From positions 649,989 through 713,988 of the forward strand of contig MNCI01023302.1 of assembly GCA_015680685.1 (NCBI GenBank): 64,000 nucleotides of DNA, read 5' to 3'. The stretch comes from Gnetum montanum. Its lineage: Eukaryota; Streptophyta; Gnetopsida; Gnetales; Gnetaceae. The first letter of the stretch is position 1. Each line of letters opens with the position of its first letter. Below the pieces are notes generated by a model. That model worked only from the letters and a program-made list of their open reading frames with translations. It did no database searches and was not told the DNA's origin. Position numbers and translations under genes: made by a program. Of the stretch, positions 1 through 10,749 are shown piece by piece.

Positions 1-939
1 AAAAAAGGTCTATAGAAAGAGATAAGGAAAGAAGAGAAGATCAACCTTCTACTTAAAAGCAAGAAGAACAATCATTTTTCATCCATTAGCCAACACCATA
101 AATAGGGCAATATGCATAGGCAGAAGCTATGGAATCTCCACTAGATCTAAAACCAAACTAATAACTCACACTTTTAGAGAAATATATCAAGGTTATTAGT
201 AATAATTTAATAATATCCACAATCATTATGAAACAAAAATTTGGCCCATTCATAGAATTTTCTCTTGTAAAAGTCAAGGAAAATTGCAAACATTATGATT
301 CTAGCCAACACTGTCCACCAATGGTGACCAGTATCTAGAAGAGACTTACCAGTTTTCACACAATAAATAGGATGATGCTACAGTCAAAATTGAAGTTTTC
401 ACAATGCCTTATTTAATAAAAGCAATTTCCAAGGCATCAAATCTTTCAAATGTTGGGATTTCCATTACCTAGATTTTCGTAAGATTCAATACAAATGTAG
501 GGAATATTTAGCTACAAAGAGCTTATCGAATTACAAAAAAGTAGTATAATGGATTATCCACTATGGAGAAGATCTATTTTAAGACTTGTACATATCATAT
601 TTTCCCTACCAAAAGACTAAATAGGATTTTCACATATGCTACTAGGGGAAGTAAAATTTCAATAAAGATGTTTCAGGTAAATATGGCATGCTACTTGTTC
701 TTAGATATTCAAAGAAGATTTGAAGAGAAGAAGTTAGGAAAGCCAATAGTTCCATTCCTCTATGTAATTATAAAGTTGTGAAAATAAGTTAGTATCTTAG
801 TGTACATCAATAATGTACCTAAAAAATCTCAAAAAAATTGAATGTAGAGATGTCTAAGCCAATGTCACCAAAGAAGGATCAAGTGGAAAAGCCACCAAGC
901 ACAAAGGCAACAAAAACATCAACACCAACATAAAACATA
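1..939 (+). pseudogene. 5' part of coiled-coil ORF, copy 2 (element E)
   Basis: Degraded 5' portion of a long ORF that resumes at 14288 on the far side of element A. The clearest block is 563-781, whose protein has the pattern IYFK..TYH..P, then LFLDIQRRFEEKK and GKP..PF. The inverted copy inside element A has IYFK..AYH..P, LIYLEIEKHFKEK and GKP..PF at 3960-4120 in the same order, so the two are homologous at protein level. Between 848 and 939 a Lys/Pro/Thr-rich segment (MSKPMSPKKDQVEKPP) runs up to the insertion point. Frameshifts and in-frame TAG and TAA stops show it is dead. The function is unknown. The true 5' end and the 5' LTR lie left of the window. The N-terminal block has the feel of the helical plant-transposon domains found in retroelement accessory ORFs, but I cannot assign it to a family. 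Confidence 0.6.
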
Positions 940-944
940 CTAGT

Positions 945-1759
945 TGATGAGCGACAAGGTACCCCTATGCCCAACCATACAAATCACAAATCGTTCATGC
1001 ACAATCCATTCAAATTTCGTGGACTTTGTAGTTTCCAGTGCACTAGTCTTCTAGGTAGTAAACCTTTGCCTTAAGGTCAATCATTATCTTCCCAATTACA
1101 CTTGTGGCGTACACTAGTATGGTGAAGTGTAATTAAGGCATCTAATTTTTATCATTTTATATTTCATGATTTGATGTTCAAGGGAGATAAAGTAATTAGA
1201 TTAACTAATTTAATGTAAATATCCCAACATAAGCATTCGGTCCCACTTTCCATACACATCCTGAACCCACGTATTCACTACTGGGTTGCCAAGTGCTATG
1301 GTATTGGGCAAACCAAGCAATAACATTGTTGCCATTACCAAGAAAATATGTGTTATGCTCAAAGTATTCGTACTTATGTGTTTAATTTATCTTTCTTAAT
1401 TGCTTCATTAACGTAATTACTGGAACATATTTAATAAATAATTGAAAACATTAAATGCATAAATAAAATATTTAATCTATCCAATGTGCTACAAGGTTTA
1501 TTAGAAAGCTCATCTTTATTGCCACACACATTGTTGTGCTCAAGTACAACAATGCTTGAATAAAGATTCGTACACTCAATGACTCTTGCTGTAGGCACTC
1601 AAGAGAGAAATTCTAACTTTCAAATGGAAACACTGCAAGAGCTTCACTACAACTAAAATCTCTATTACCATAAATGCATCTGGTAGGTGCATATTTATAA
1701 CTAAAAACAAACATTGCATCGATCAGGCCTCGTCAATGCAACCGAACTACGATTCATCA
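945..1759 (-). repeat. 3' LTR of element A
   Basis: LTR of 815 bp. It matches 13397-14282 along its length, including the start TGATGAG.GACAAGGTACCCC, the phrase about CCAGTGCACTAGTCTTCTA, and the AT-rich middle. Read on the - strand it starts TGATGAATCG, with a TATA-like TATAAATA about 100 bp in and repeated GAGGCCT..TCGA-like words upstream of it, as expected of a U3 promoter. The - strand sequence just before it (CATCAGGGTA) is the candidate polypurine tract. The two LTRs differ at many sites, so the insertion is old. Confidence 0.9.
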
Positions 1760-1874
1760 TACCCTGATGATTGAATAAAAAATTCTTCTTAAGTTCTTTT
1801 ACAAAAGTGGAAAGGTATGGGATTATTGACTAACTTTTTCTCAAACAAAATAGACTAACTGACTTGACAAAAAA

Positions 1875-4780
1875 TGGAGTGCTCAAGTGTATGGATCAAC
1901 ACATTACAAAAATGGCAATGTTCAGGACACAAAATTGAGCACCATGAAATGATTCTTCAAAATTGGATAGCACATTCCTTGATGGAACGAAGTGTGGTGG
2001 AGAAGATCAAGTGGTCCCAAGTGGTGGCGGCTCTTGAGGTTCCAAGGGACCTTCATAAACTTCACGCATGAGTGGTGTTTTAGGTAGCTATGATTGTCCT
2101 ACTATTGCTACAACTTCAAGTGGGAGATAGAACGAAACTAGCAGTGCTCCCTGCAACTTCACCAATGTGGGTCAAAAAAGGCACATCCCAGGGACACAAG
2201 ATTACTAAAAACAAATCTTTAGCATTGATTAACTAGGCAGCAAATTGTTTGTGTTCAATGTCAAATGCGCTGACTATATCTTTCAACTCCTAGTAGTCAT
2301 TCATCTATTTGGCTAGGTTCTTAGTAGTTGATTGTTGATCTATGAACTATGCTCTAAGAACTTCAAGTTTAGCATTTGTGGTCTCAAGCTTCTATTTAAT
2401 GTCTTTGTGGTGCTTGAACTCTACCTTGTATAACAAATATGAACTAGCCACTTGTTTCTCCAACTCTGATCATGGCCATTTGGTAGTTAGCATTGCTAGG
2501 TTTGTGTAATGAAGATTGACCAACTCCATATATTCTATCATTTCTTCCATTTGCAACTTCTTTGGTCAAATCTCCACCTTGTTGTAGGCATCAATCCCAT
2601 CAACGATGGCCTTCCAAACTTATTTTCCTTGTTGGAGTTGCTGGAGGTCTTCATTTACTTTCGCCTTCACCATTTGGATGTGTTTCTCATTGAATTCCTT
2701 CTGTAGGCCAACCTGTTCTCTATAGTGATCCTTAACTTTTTTGAGCTTTAAGGATTCATTCTTCTAGGTGGCAATTTCAATAGTAGACTTCTAGTGCAAG
2801 GCATGAACTTCCTCCATTGACAGGTATCGATTCTCTATAGCTAATATCCTTAGTTTAGTATTTACCCTGGCTAGCTTCTCCTACTATTGATGAATAAATT
2901 CTTCCATTTGTTTCTTCTAGGCATCAACATTACACAGGTGATGATTTTTGGTGGTCAAAGTCTCATTCTCCAAGCGCAACTAAGCCAAGTCTTTCTGGAT
3001 TGAATACGTTTTTACTTTAGCTATGGATTGGTTGAAGATGGTCATTACTACCTCCTTCTCAACCTTCTAGAATAATTCCTAAAGCTATTTGAAAGCTTCA
3101 TCTCTAGTTATTGTTGAGGTAACAATCATAGGAACAACAAGTTAGGCACATAGTTCAGCAACCTCAACAGCCAAGCGTTGATTTTGTTCTTGAGCCATTT
3201 CGAGTTGCCCCTCTAAAATGATGCATTTTCCCCTTGCATTTTGCAACTCTGACTAGGTTGCAGTGATGTCTTTCAGGAAATCAAAGATATCTAGAATTGA
3301 TTGCCTATTCCCCACCAATTGATCTAGCAATTCTTCATTCTACGCTATTTTCAACTTTCCGTTGACTGTGCCTACAAATGTCTACACATCTCAAAGTGTA
3401 AATATGTTTGGTATAGATGTCACAGGTGCATTCAATGATTTAGTGACATAGTTAGCAACCACTTTAGCCAGTATTTCCTACCCCTGGTGCTACATCACTA
3501 AGATAGTTGGGGCATTCCTATAGATTTTTTGGTATAAATGGTATTGAGATAACGACAACGTCACCTCTTGAGTGTTGGGATCTAAACTTGCAAGCAACTA
3601 CATTTGTTGGGCAAAGAAAATTGATCCACCTCTCTTTATCTAACTAACTATTCAAGCCACCTTGTTAACGTGACTCATCACTAGTCAATATATAGATGAA
3701 TCCACCCCACTCATTCCTGCATGTTACTCTTGTTTACTTAAGAGCTATTCTTGGATTTTGCACAAGCACTCAATGGCTGTGTGGGCCTTCAACATTGTTT
3801 CTTGAGTGGGTGGTGGTGGCAGCTACTCCTCTTCTTGGGTCATCACTGGCATCTTGTCTTGCATGATATTAGACCATGAGGCCAAAGGAGCATGCCTAAT
3901 TGTATCATTGGAGTAGCAAATGATACATGTCCTTTTGTAGAGTTTTCAAATGAGGCATGGAAAGGGAAAGGTTTTCCTTCCACATTTTTTTCCTTGAAAT
4001 GCTTCTCAATCTCTAAGTAGATCAGTTGTGGAAGGCTGATGAGAAATTTCTCACTTAGAGCAATGCATGCTTGGGTGGAGAAAGTGGTCACCTTGCTTGG
4101 CCTCATTTTTGGATTGAGGTGATAGGCTACAATTTTGAAATAGATTCACTCCACTAGTATGAGCACATCATACTCTTTATGATCAACCTTGTACAACCAC
4201 TAAGTCCACTCCTTCTTGGCCTTAGGATCATCCTTTGTTGATAGTCTTGCCAACTATGTCCCAATGTCAGGCAACCCCAGTGCCTACGCAATAGCTTATA
4301 CCAAGTAGGATACTTGAATATCCTTGATTTTGACATTAGACCCTAGCCTTTGATTACTCTAGAAGAGATATGTCTTTTTGATGTACCATTTTCCACTAGA
4401 TGTGATGATTGGCCACATGGGAGAGGTTTGCAGTTAAGTCTTGACATCTATTGGAGCATTTTCTAAGAATGACCCGAATTTGATATCTTGAAGGACTGAT
4501 CATTGAATTTCTTAAGACCTGATAATGTCAAGGCAAGCTTGGGTCAAAGTGACTTTAAGCCTTGGGATGGGTCCAAGCACTTATCCTCATTGTGATTATT
4601 CTGTGGGCACTTCTTCTTCTAGAATCTATCAAATAGATTCCACTTCGAGCTCCTCATGAAGAGGTCCTATTGCATGGGTTACCTCCAATAGTTCTTAGAC
4701 TTGTTCTTGTTGGCCCGTTCTAGCTATGGGCTACTTCTCCTTTGGTTGATAGGGTTCTCCTTCCTATGGGCATTTCTATT
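1875..4780 (-). pseudogene. Coiled-coil accessory ORF, copy 1 (inside element A)
   Basis: About 960 codons can be followed on the - strand in essentially one frame, interrupted by many stops. The N-terminal third includes a helical block (4160-3845) with WLYKVDHKEYDVLILVE and IYFK..AYH..P. The C-terminal two thirds (about 3780-2100) are a long heptad-rich, charged coiled coil with phrases such as RLENETLTTKN, EKLARVN, LSMEEV, HYTNLAML and MNDYQELK-like text. Copy 2 (element E) repeats these phrases in order. In about 530 codons between 3780 and 2200 I count roughly 30 stops: about 22 TAG, 5 TGA and 3 TAA. Most TAGs sit where Gln fits. No zinc knuckle, protease, RT or membrane segment is visible. 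The position between integrase and 3' LTR is where some plant Ty3/gypsy elements carry an env-like ORF, but nothing here looks like an envelope. The role is unknown; a structural or packaging function is a guess. Confidence 0.65.
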
Positions 4781-4789
4781 TTGGTACCA

Positions 4790-5348
4790 TCTATAATCAC
4801 AATGAGACCATGGATTAACAATCATTGTGTAACTTAAAGCAATTGGAATACCTTTATCTCTTCGGATAGTTACACTTGGCTAAGTTGTGATTATGGCTAA
4901 TTTAATTATTCCAATTATTATTTTATTCATGTGCTATTATTAATAAATCATCCCGGAGGTTTTTGGAAGGGTTAACTATTGAAAAAGTTGATGTTTATAT
5001 CTTGTTAAGGTTATTAACCCTTTGGGGGAGCTAGAAAAATTTCCAAAAAATTTCATCAACTTTTCATCAAAATCCTTAAGGTTTGTAGCCCCCATAATAA
5101 ATATCTTTCCTCTGGTAAGTGCAAGATCAAAAAACGAAGTGATTTAGACAAACAGTTGGGAAGATATGGGCTCTAGAAGGTTTTGGGCTCTAAAAAATTG
5201 TAAAACCTTCCTATGTGTTATGAGGCAAATGTCAAAAATTCCTAACTGCATGGTGGTATATATAAGATGTAAGCACTACGTTTACGAGGCCTCATCAATG
5301 TGATCAACTGCATCAACAAGGCCTTGTCAACACAACTATTAACCATCA
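4790..5348 (-). repeat. LTR-like sequence preceding coiled-coil ORF copy 1
   Basis: Read on the - strand this begins TGATGGTTAATAG and then closely follows the U3 of element A's LTR (GTTGTGT.GA..AGGCCT, GTTGATGCA, CATTGATGAGGCC, TAGTG), with a TATATATA box at a similar distance. Beyond the TATA it diverges from A. At the far end it meets TGGTACC (4782-4789 region), which could be the TGGCGCC core of a tRNA-Asp primer site after CpG decay on both strands. I read it as a 5' LTR of a related element that brought the coiled-coil ORF. The 4790 boundary is approximate, and no separate partner LTR is visible. Confidence 0.45.
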
Positions 5349-7199
5349 TAGATGACAATTGACTTTGGTCAAACATTCAAAATACAAAGAATTTTTGAAT
5401 GAAATTAGGATTAAGTGAAAGCTCAAAAGGCCAAGAAAAATATGAAAACATGAGAAGAGGGTTTTGAAGCTCATAAATTTGGAAAAATGAAGAAAATTTG
5501 ATTTGGGGATGAAATAAAAGATTAAGGAGCACTGAGCAAAATACCCAATGAAATCTGTGAAAGATAGGATTGTAGCAATGTCAGAGGTAAGGGACCTCAA
5601 CTAACCAAACCAAAACCTATGCAAGTGGGTCCTCCCCATAGCAAGCTCATGCCCTTGTTGCCCTTGAATAACCTCAACTAAGAAGTCCATGGGCCTCATA
5701 GCTAATTTAATGAGTATGAAAAGTTAAGAACCAACCAAAGAGAATCTACCCAAGAATTTCAACATATTAGACCAAGACATAGAGCATAACATAGAACATG
5801 GCAATGAGGTGAGTTATGGTAGCATCGATGGATGATATAGAAGGTGGAATGGAGTTCTAAATTGAGATCATAAGAAGTCCCTTGTGGAATGTTTGTTTAA
5901 AATGACCTGAGAAGATCCATCCTTAGTCCAAACCAAAACCATCTGCTTTCAATGACTTTGCATTGTCATCCTAAGACTAATCCACCCACACAATATATGA
6001 GAGTGCTTCCATAAAACAACCACTATTTTATAAGAAGAAGAAAATAGAGAAGTAGGAAGTGAGAAAGGGCCTTAGTTAGAGGGGACTATCAGGCATAATT
6101 GCATGCCTTTTTAGTTCCATAACCAATTCTTGTAGCCCATTTATTTGTCTAAGGGATGTCCTCTGAATTCCCATTATTTTTTTTAATGGGAACAACACCA
6201 TGCAAGAACTTATTCATTTATTATGTCTAAGGGGTGTGCTTTGAATTGCTATTTTTTCTTTTTCATTTTTGAAATGGAAACCACACCATGCAAGAACTTA
6301 TTCATTTATTATTTCTAAGGGGTGTGCTTTGAATTGCTATTTTTATTTTATTTTTTTGAAATGGGAATGACACCATGGAAGGACTTATTCATTTATTGTG
6401 TCTAAGAGGTGTGCTTTGAATTTCAATCATTTTTTGTGGATGGGAAACACACCATGCAAAGACTTTATTTGGCTTCCCATTAGTGGTTGAAATGGAATGA
6501 TAAGAAGTCCATGAAAAACACTCAAGAAAGTAGAAGAGTACGAAGAGTATTGAATCCCCTTGAAGTGACACCCTTTACAAACCTTTTAATCCTTGTTAAT
6601 TGTAGACCTACCAAGGTCACCAATTGATTAAAAGTTTCTTTAATGGAAGGGACCTCAAATTCCCAGAACAAGGAAAACCATAGAAATTGTTGGATGGGTG
6701 GATGATGTGGACTCACTACCTGTTCTATGAAAAATAAACCATGTCAAAGTCATCACACATCAAAATTCAAAAATAGAAACCAGACATTAACAATCACAAC
6801 ATTAAGCACAAACCATCATTAGTAAATAGCAACAACAACACTATGTCATATGACAATAAAGCAATTTTTATTAGCAAAAATAAGGAAATATCACAATAGA
6901 ACAAAATAAAATAAAATATATAATAAAGTGTAAAATAATCAAGAAAGGCTCAAAGGTACTAATGATGGTGTAAAATTAGAAAAGTTTGAAAATACAAAAA
7001 TTTGTAAAATAAATAACACATTAAATCAAAAACATGGAAAACAAAATAGTAGAAAAAATGTGTAGCCATATGGATTGTTAGCATGGATGGCCATCTCCCC
7101 CACAATTGAGTTGGAAGGAGGAGATCCAAAAAATGGAACATGGTTGTCCATCCATCAAGCTGGTAGTTGCACTAGATTGTCTTGGTTTGAGGAAAGGTT
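5349..7199 (-). other. 3' untranslated region of element A
   Basis: No convincing coding frame. It is shared with elements B and C: AGGGTGT.AC.TCAAGGG near 6560, the block GTGGGTCCTCCCC near 5630, and CTAAGGG.TGTGCTTTGAAT near 6150-6410. These landmarks have the same order in B (18640, 17910, 18420) and in part in C (62095, 62835). It contains the tandem repeat annotated separately. The strand is that of the element. Confidence 0.6.
6146..6475 (-). repeat. Tandem repeat, about 85 bp, four units
   Basis: Four imperfect units start with TCTAAGGG.TGTGCT at about 6148, 6226, 6314 and 6401. Each carries a T-rich stretch, then a purine-rich A.ATGGGAA..ACACCATG, then AA.GACTTATTCATTTATT. Spacings are about 78-88 bp. 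Element B has only one such unit (near 18421), so the array expanded in A's lineage. Confidence 0.8.
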
Positions 7200-8350
7200 T
7201 TACTTGTTGGATGTTAACCAACTATTTTTTATTTGGACTTTAGGTTTGTAGATCAACATGGCCCCAAAGGAAAATCTTTGATCAATTATATAAGGTCTCT
7301 CCCATAATGTTTGAAAGTTTACCTTTTGGGGTACATGTGCGGGGTTCCAGTAGAGGACCTTATCTCCTGATTGAAGTTTTACTTTCCTAATTTTAAGGTC
7401 ATGATGTTGCTTGTTGAATGCCTTATGCACCTAATTCAAGGATAGGGCCACTAATCGATTTTCTTCTACAACATTTAGGTTGATCAATCTTTCTTTTTGT
7501 GCTAGACTTAGGTTAAGATTTAGATCATAGGTTGTTGAGAGCATACAAAGCTCAGATTGAATTGGGAGCATTGGAAGTTTTTTGTACACTAACTCATAGG
7601 GAGAATAGCCAATAGGAAGTTTCCATGTTGAAAAGTAACCCCAAAGGGCATCGTTAAGTTTTGCACTCCAATCTTTCCTATATTTGCTAATGGTCTACAT
7701 TAGTATTTTTGTGATCTCCCAACTGGTTACCTTTGCTTGACCATTGGCTTGGAGGTGGTAGGGTGTTGTCAATTTATGTTCAACCCCTAAGAATTACATT
7801 AACTTTCTAAAAGTCACACCTATGAAATGAGTTCCATTATTAGAAATTAGTAAACATGGCACCCCAAACCTATTTACAATATTTTGTTGTATAAATCTAA
7901 CAACAATGAACAATGTACAATCAGTAATGGCTACTACTTCTGCTCATTTTGTGCGTAGTCAACTGCTATGATAATATATGCTTTCCATTGGACATGGGTG
8001 TGATGGCACCCATGAAGTCAATTCCCCATATGTCAAAAGGTTCCAGTGGTTCGATCCACTATTGAGAACCTTCCATGCAAGTGTTTATCCCCCCGTCTCG
8101 ATGACACAGTTCACAAGATTTGCAAACTAGTGGGCATCCCTAAAGATTTTAGGCTAATAGTATCCTACCATCAAGATTTTTATGGCCATGCATTTCCCTA
8201 CATAGTGGCCTCTACAAGGCCCTTCATGAGCATCCTAGAGAACTTGCAATTGATCTTCATTAGGGACACACCGATGAATCAGGCCATTTGCACAAACCTT
8301 GTAGATGTGTCCATTAATTTCCATAAAGTATTTGTCCCAATGAAGAAATT
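7200..8350 (-). pseudogene. Ty3/gypsy integrase, element A
   Basis: Integrase inserts the retrotransposon cDNA into host DNA. On the - strand, a zinc-binding-domain-like region reads RCVPNEDQ..VL..AHEGPCRGHYVGK (about 8285-8190). The core starts with FDIWGIDFMG (about 8040-8011), where the D is the first acidic residue of the D,D-35-E triad. The C-terminus (7430-7200) has KVKLQSGDKVLYWNPAH and LWERPYIIDQRFSFGA, the GPY/F-type module with G changed to R. No chromodomain follows. Several frameshifts and TAG stops separate the pieces. Confidence 0.85.
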
Positions 8351-8351
8351 T

Positions 8352-8930
8352 TTACCTCTTTCTAAAGTCAAATTCTTGTGGCATCTCCTGAGCAAGAAAA
8401 TAAGTGAGGATGCCATTATAGCATGTTTTTTCTACATGTGTTTTTTCATTTACTGCTCCTGTAAAGAGAATTTCATCTAGAAATTGATCAAATAGCAGGC
8501 TCTCCTCCTCTTTACTATCCCATATTAAGTGAGAGAGATCGTCAACGATCACATTTTTTGTCCCTTTTTGATCTACCATCGTGAGACTAAATTCCTGCAA
8601 GATCATGAGCCACTATATGAGGGCTTACCGTTGACTTATTCATGAGGAATTAGATTGCACTATAGTCTGTGTGCACAAATACTTTCTAGCCAAGCATATA
8701 GTACCTAAATTTTCTAGATCGTACACCATTGCCATTAATTCTTTTTCCATGGTGGTGTAATTTAATTGTGCTTCCATAATTCTTTGGCTTAGATAGTGAA
8801 TGTAGTATGGGCATTTCTTATTGTCCATCTATGTGAGCACTACTCCCAAGGCATAGTTAGATGCATCTGTTATAATGTGAAAGGGTCTAGACTAGTTTGG
8901 TGCTCGTACGATTGGTGTTTCTATGAGTTT
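8352..8930 (-). pseudogene. Ty3/gypsy RNase H, element A
   Basis: RNase H removes the RNA strand during cDNA synthesis. Visible blocks are YYIHYLSQRIMEAQLNYTTMEKELMAMV (8800-8715) and LTMVDQKGTKNVIVDDLSHLIWDS (8590-8510); the latter is the usual plant KGTENVVADHLSRL junction between RNase H and integrase. The acidic residue that is usually D in VADHLSR remains. Stops and frame changes break the reading between the blocks. Confidence 0.85.
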
Positions 8931-9790
8931 CTCTTTTAACTATTAGAATGCATGTTCACATTCCTTAGTCTAGATGAAAGGTGCATCTTTCTTTGTAAGC
9001 TCTACCAATAGCTTTACGATCTTAGAGAAATTCTCTATGAATTGTTGGTAGTAGCCAATGTGTCCAAGGAATGATCAAACATCTTTAACAGTCTTTGGTT
9101 GGCATGTTATTCCTTAGATGATCCTTATCTTTTCTAGGTCTACCTTAATCCCTTTATGAAAAAATTGGTGCTCTAACACAATGCCTTCTTGGACCATGAG
9201 ATGGCTTTTTTGTCAATTGAGCCACAAGTTTGTTTCAACACATCTCTTCAATATTTGCTCAAGATGGTCCAACGCTTACTCAAATGTAGCTCCATAGGTG
9301 GAAAAGTCATCCATGAAGACTTCCACACCACTATCGATCTGCTATTAGAAAATACTAAGGACCAAGTGTTGAAATGTTGTAGGGGCATTGCATAGATCAA
9401 ATGGCATCTTACAATATGTAAAATTCATCCAAGGACTTATTAATGTTATCTTGGCCTGATCTCATAGTGCAATTTTGATTTGGTTATAGCCATTATAACC
9501 ATCCAATAAGTTATAATAACAGTGTCTGGATATGGTGTCCAATACTTGATCCAAAAATGGCAATGCAAAATTATTTTTAACATTATCATATTCAACAACA
9601 TAAATTCGATGTAGACCTACCATTTTTCATCTTTCTTCAACACAAGTAGGAGTTGGCTAACCCACTCACTATCTGTAATGGGATAGATGAACCTTACCTT
9701 GAGGACTTGTTTAATTTCCTCCTTGATGATCTATTTCAATTTGGGATTTAGCCACCTCTACAGCTACCTTCTAAGCTTCATGATTGGGTT
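8931..9790 (-). pseudogene. Ty3/gypsy reverse transcriptase, element A
   Basis: RT copies the element RNA into DNA. On the - strand there is an N-terminal motif SEWVSQLLLVLKKDEKW (about 9680-9630) and the polymerase core VEVFMDDFSTYG (9323-9288). FMDDFS is typical of the Athila branch; most other plant Ty3/gypsy elements have a variant ending in DDILIYS. After the core come TNLWLN.QKSHLM.QEGIVLEHQ and VKDV.SFLGHIGYYQQFI. TAG stops fall at Gln or Trp positions and at least two frameshifts are present, so it is inactive. Confidence 0.88.
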
Positions 9791-9892
9791 AATGTAAATG
9801 CAATGCTAGCATATCCTTGAATTAATTCTCGTTAGCTCAAGATATGACCAAGCAAAGGTTGTTGGCCATTTGTTAACCACCTTTAACAGCTT

Positions 9893-10720
9893 TTATTTTT
9901 GTTTAGGAGAAAGTTTGGCATTAATTATGACCAATTTACAATTGTTTAAAAATGCATAGTCCATGCCAGCTAGTAAATTTTTTAGCTCTAGGGACTCTTG
10001 CTTGAAGTTATCAAATATTTCCAACTCTCCCCAAGAAGTATCATCATCTTCATTAGAGAGTTGGAAATGAACTTGTTCAAGTTTCTCCATGCCTTCAACA
10101 TAAGCACATGTTAGGCTCTCAGTTGTTTCCATGCATAATGTGCTGCTATCAAAGTTAGCTATCAGCCACTGGATGCCCTCCTATTTTATGGCTACCGAGT
10201 ATAGACACCTTTGAATATTGATTTCTTGTGCACACTAATTGCATGCTTTAATGTATGTACATTTTATGGACCAAATATTTTACACACAATGCCACCCATT
10301 AGCATTGTATGTAATGCATGGAATACATTTATTCTCTATCTTTCCTAATTCAATATCTTTAGAGATTTCTAAAGAGACATCCCTTATGCCCATACATGCA
10401 TTGACTATGCTTAACCAAGCTCTTCCCATAATCATGGGAAAATCACTTTTGTAGTTCTCAACTTTCTCACTAGAAAATTAGCAAGATAAGAGCACCCAAA
10501 AACTATGGTCACAATTTCCTCTACTAATCCCAAAGGGATAGTAATTGACTAATTGGCCAATTCTAGATGGATGTTGCTCTTCTTGAGAGGTGGTAGGTTT
10601 TAGGCCTTATACATGTCATGGGAGATGATTAACTTCAGAACCAGAGTCAAGAAGAGCCTCACATGGCTCATGTCTAGTAATTTGTAGGTAAATGAGTGGA
10701 CTTCCTAGGTCAGATCTTTT
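9893..10720 (-). pseudogene. Retropepsin and protease-RT linker, element A
   Basis: Aspartic protease that would process the polyprotein. The active site region reads LDSGSEVN (about 10665-10640). The C-terminal half has FPMIMGRAWLSIVNACMGIRD and DVSLEISK, closely matching element B (GRAWISTINACLGFHDISLEISK). A conserved segment IPCITY then a Cys-containing CAQEIN stretch follows in both elements. The linker to RT (10132-9893) includes LKNLLAGMDYAFLNNCKLVIINAKL, like the usual LKYAFLG...LPVIIS link before plant gypsy RT. Stops interrupt it. Confidence 0.8.
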
Positions 10721-10749
10721 CATGGGAAGATTTTTAGCCTTGATCTAGT

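Noticed and set aside
2200-3780. Alternative genetic code with TAG as Gln
   Set aside because: TAG behaves as an ordinary stop elsewhere, TAA and TGA also interrupt the same ORFs, and CHG-methylation decay of silenced plant elements explains the bias.
4790-5348. Env-like ORF between integrase and 3' LTR of A
   Set aside because: The ORF there is a soluble-looking coiled coil with no signal peptide, transmembrane segment or glycoprotein features.
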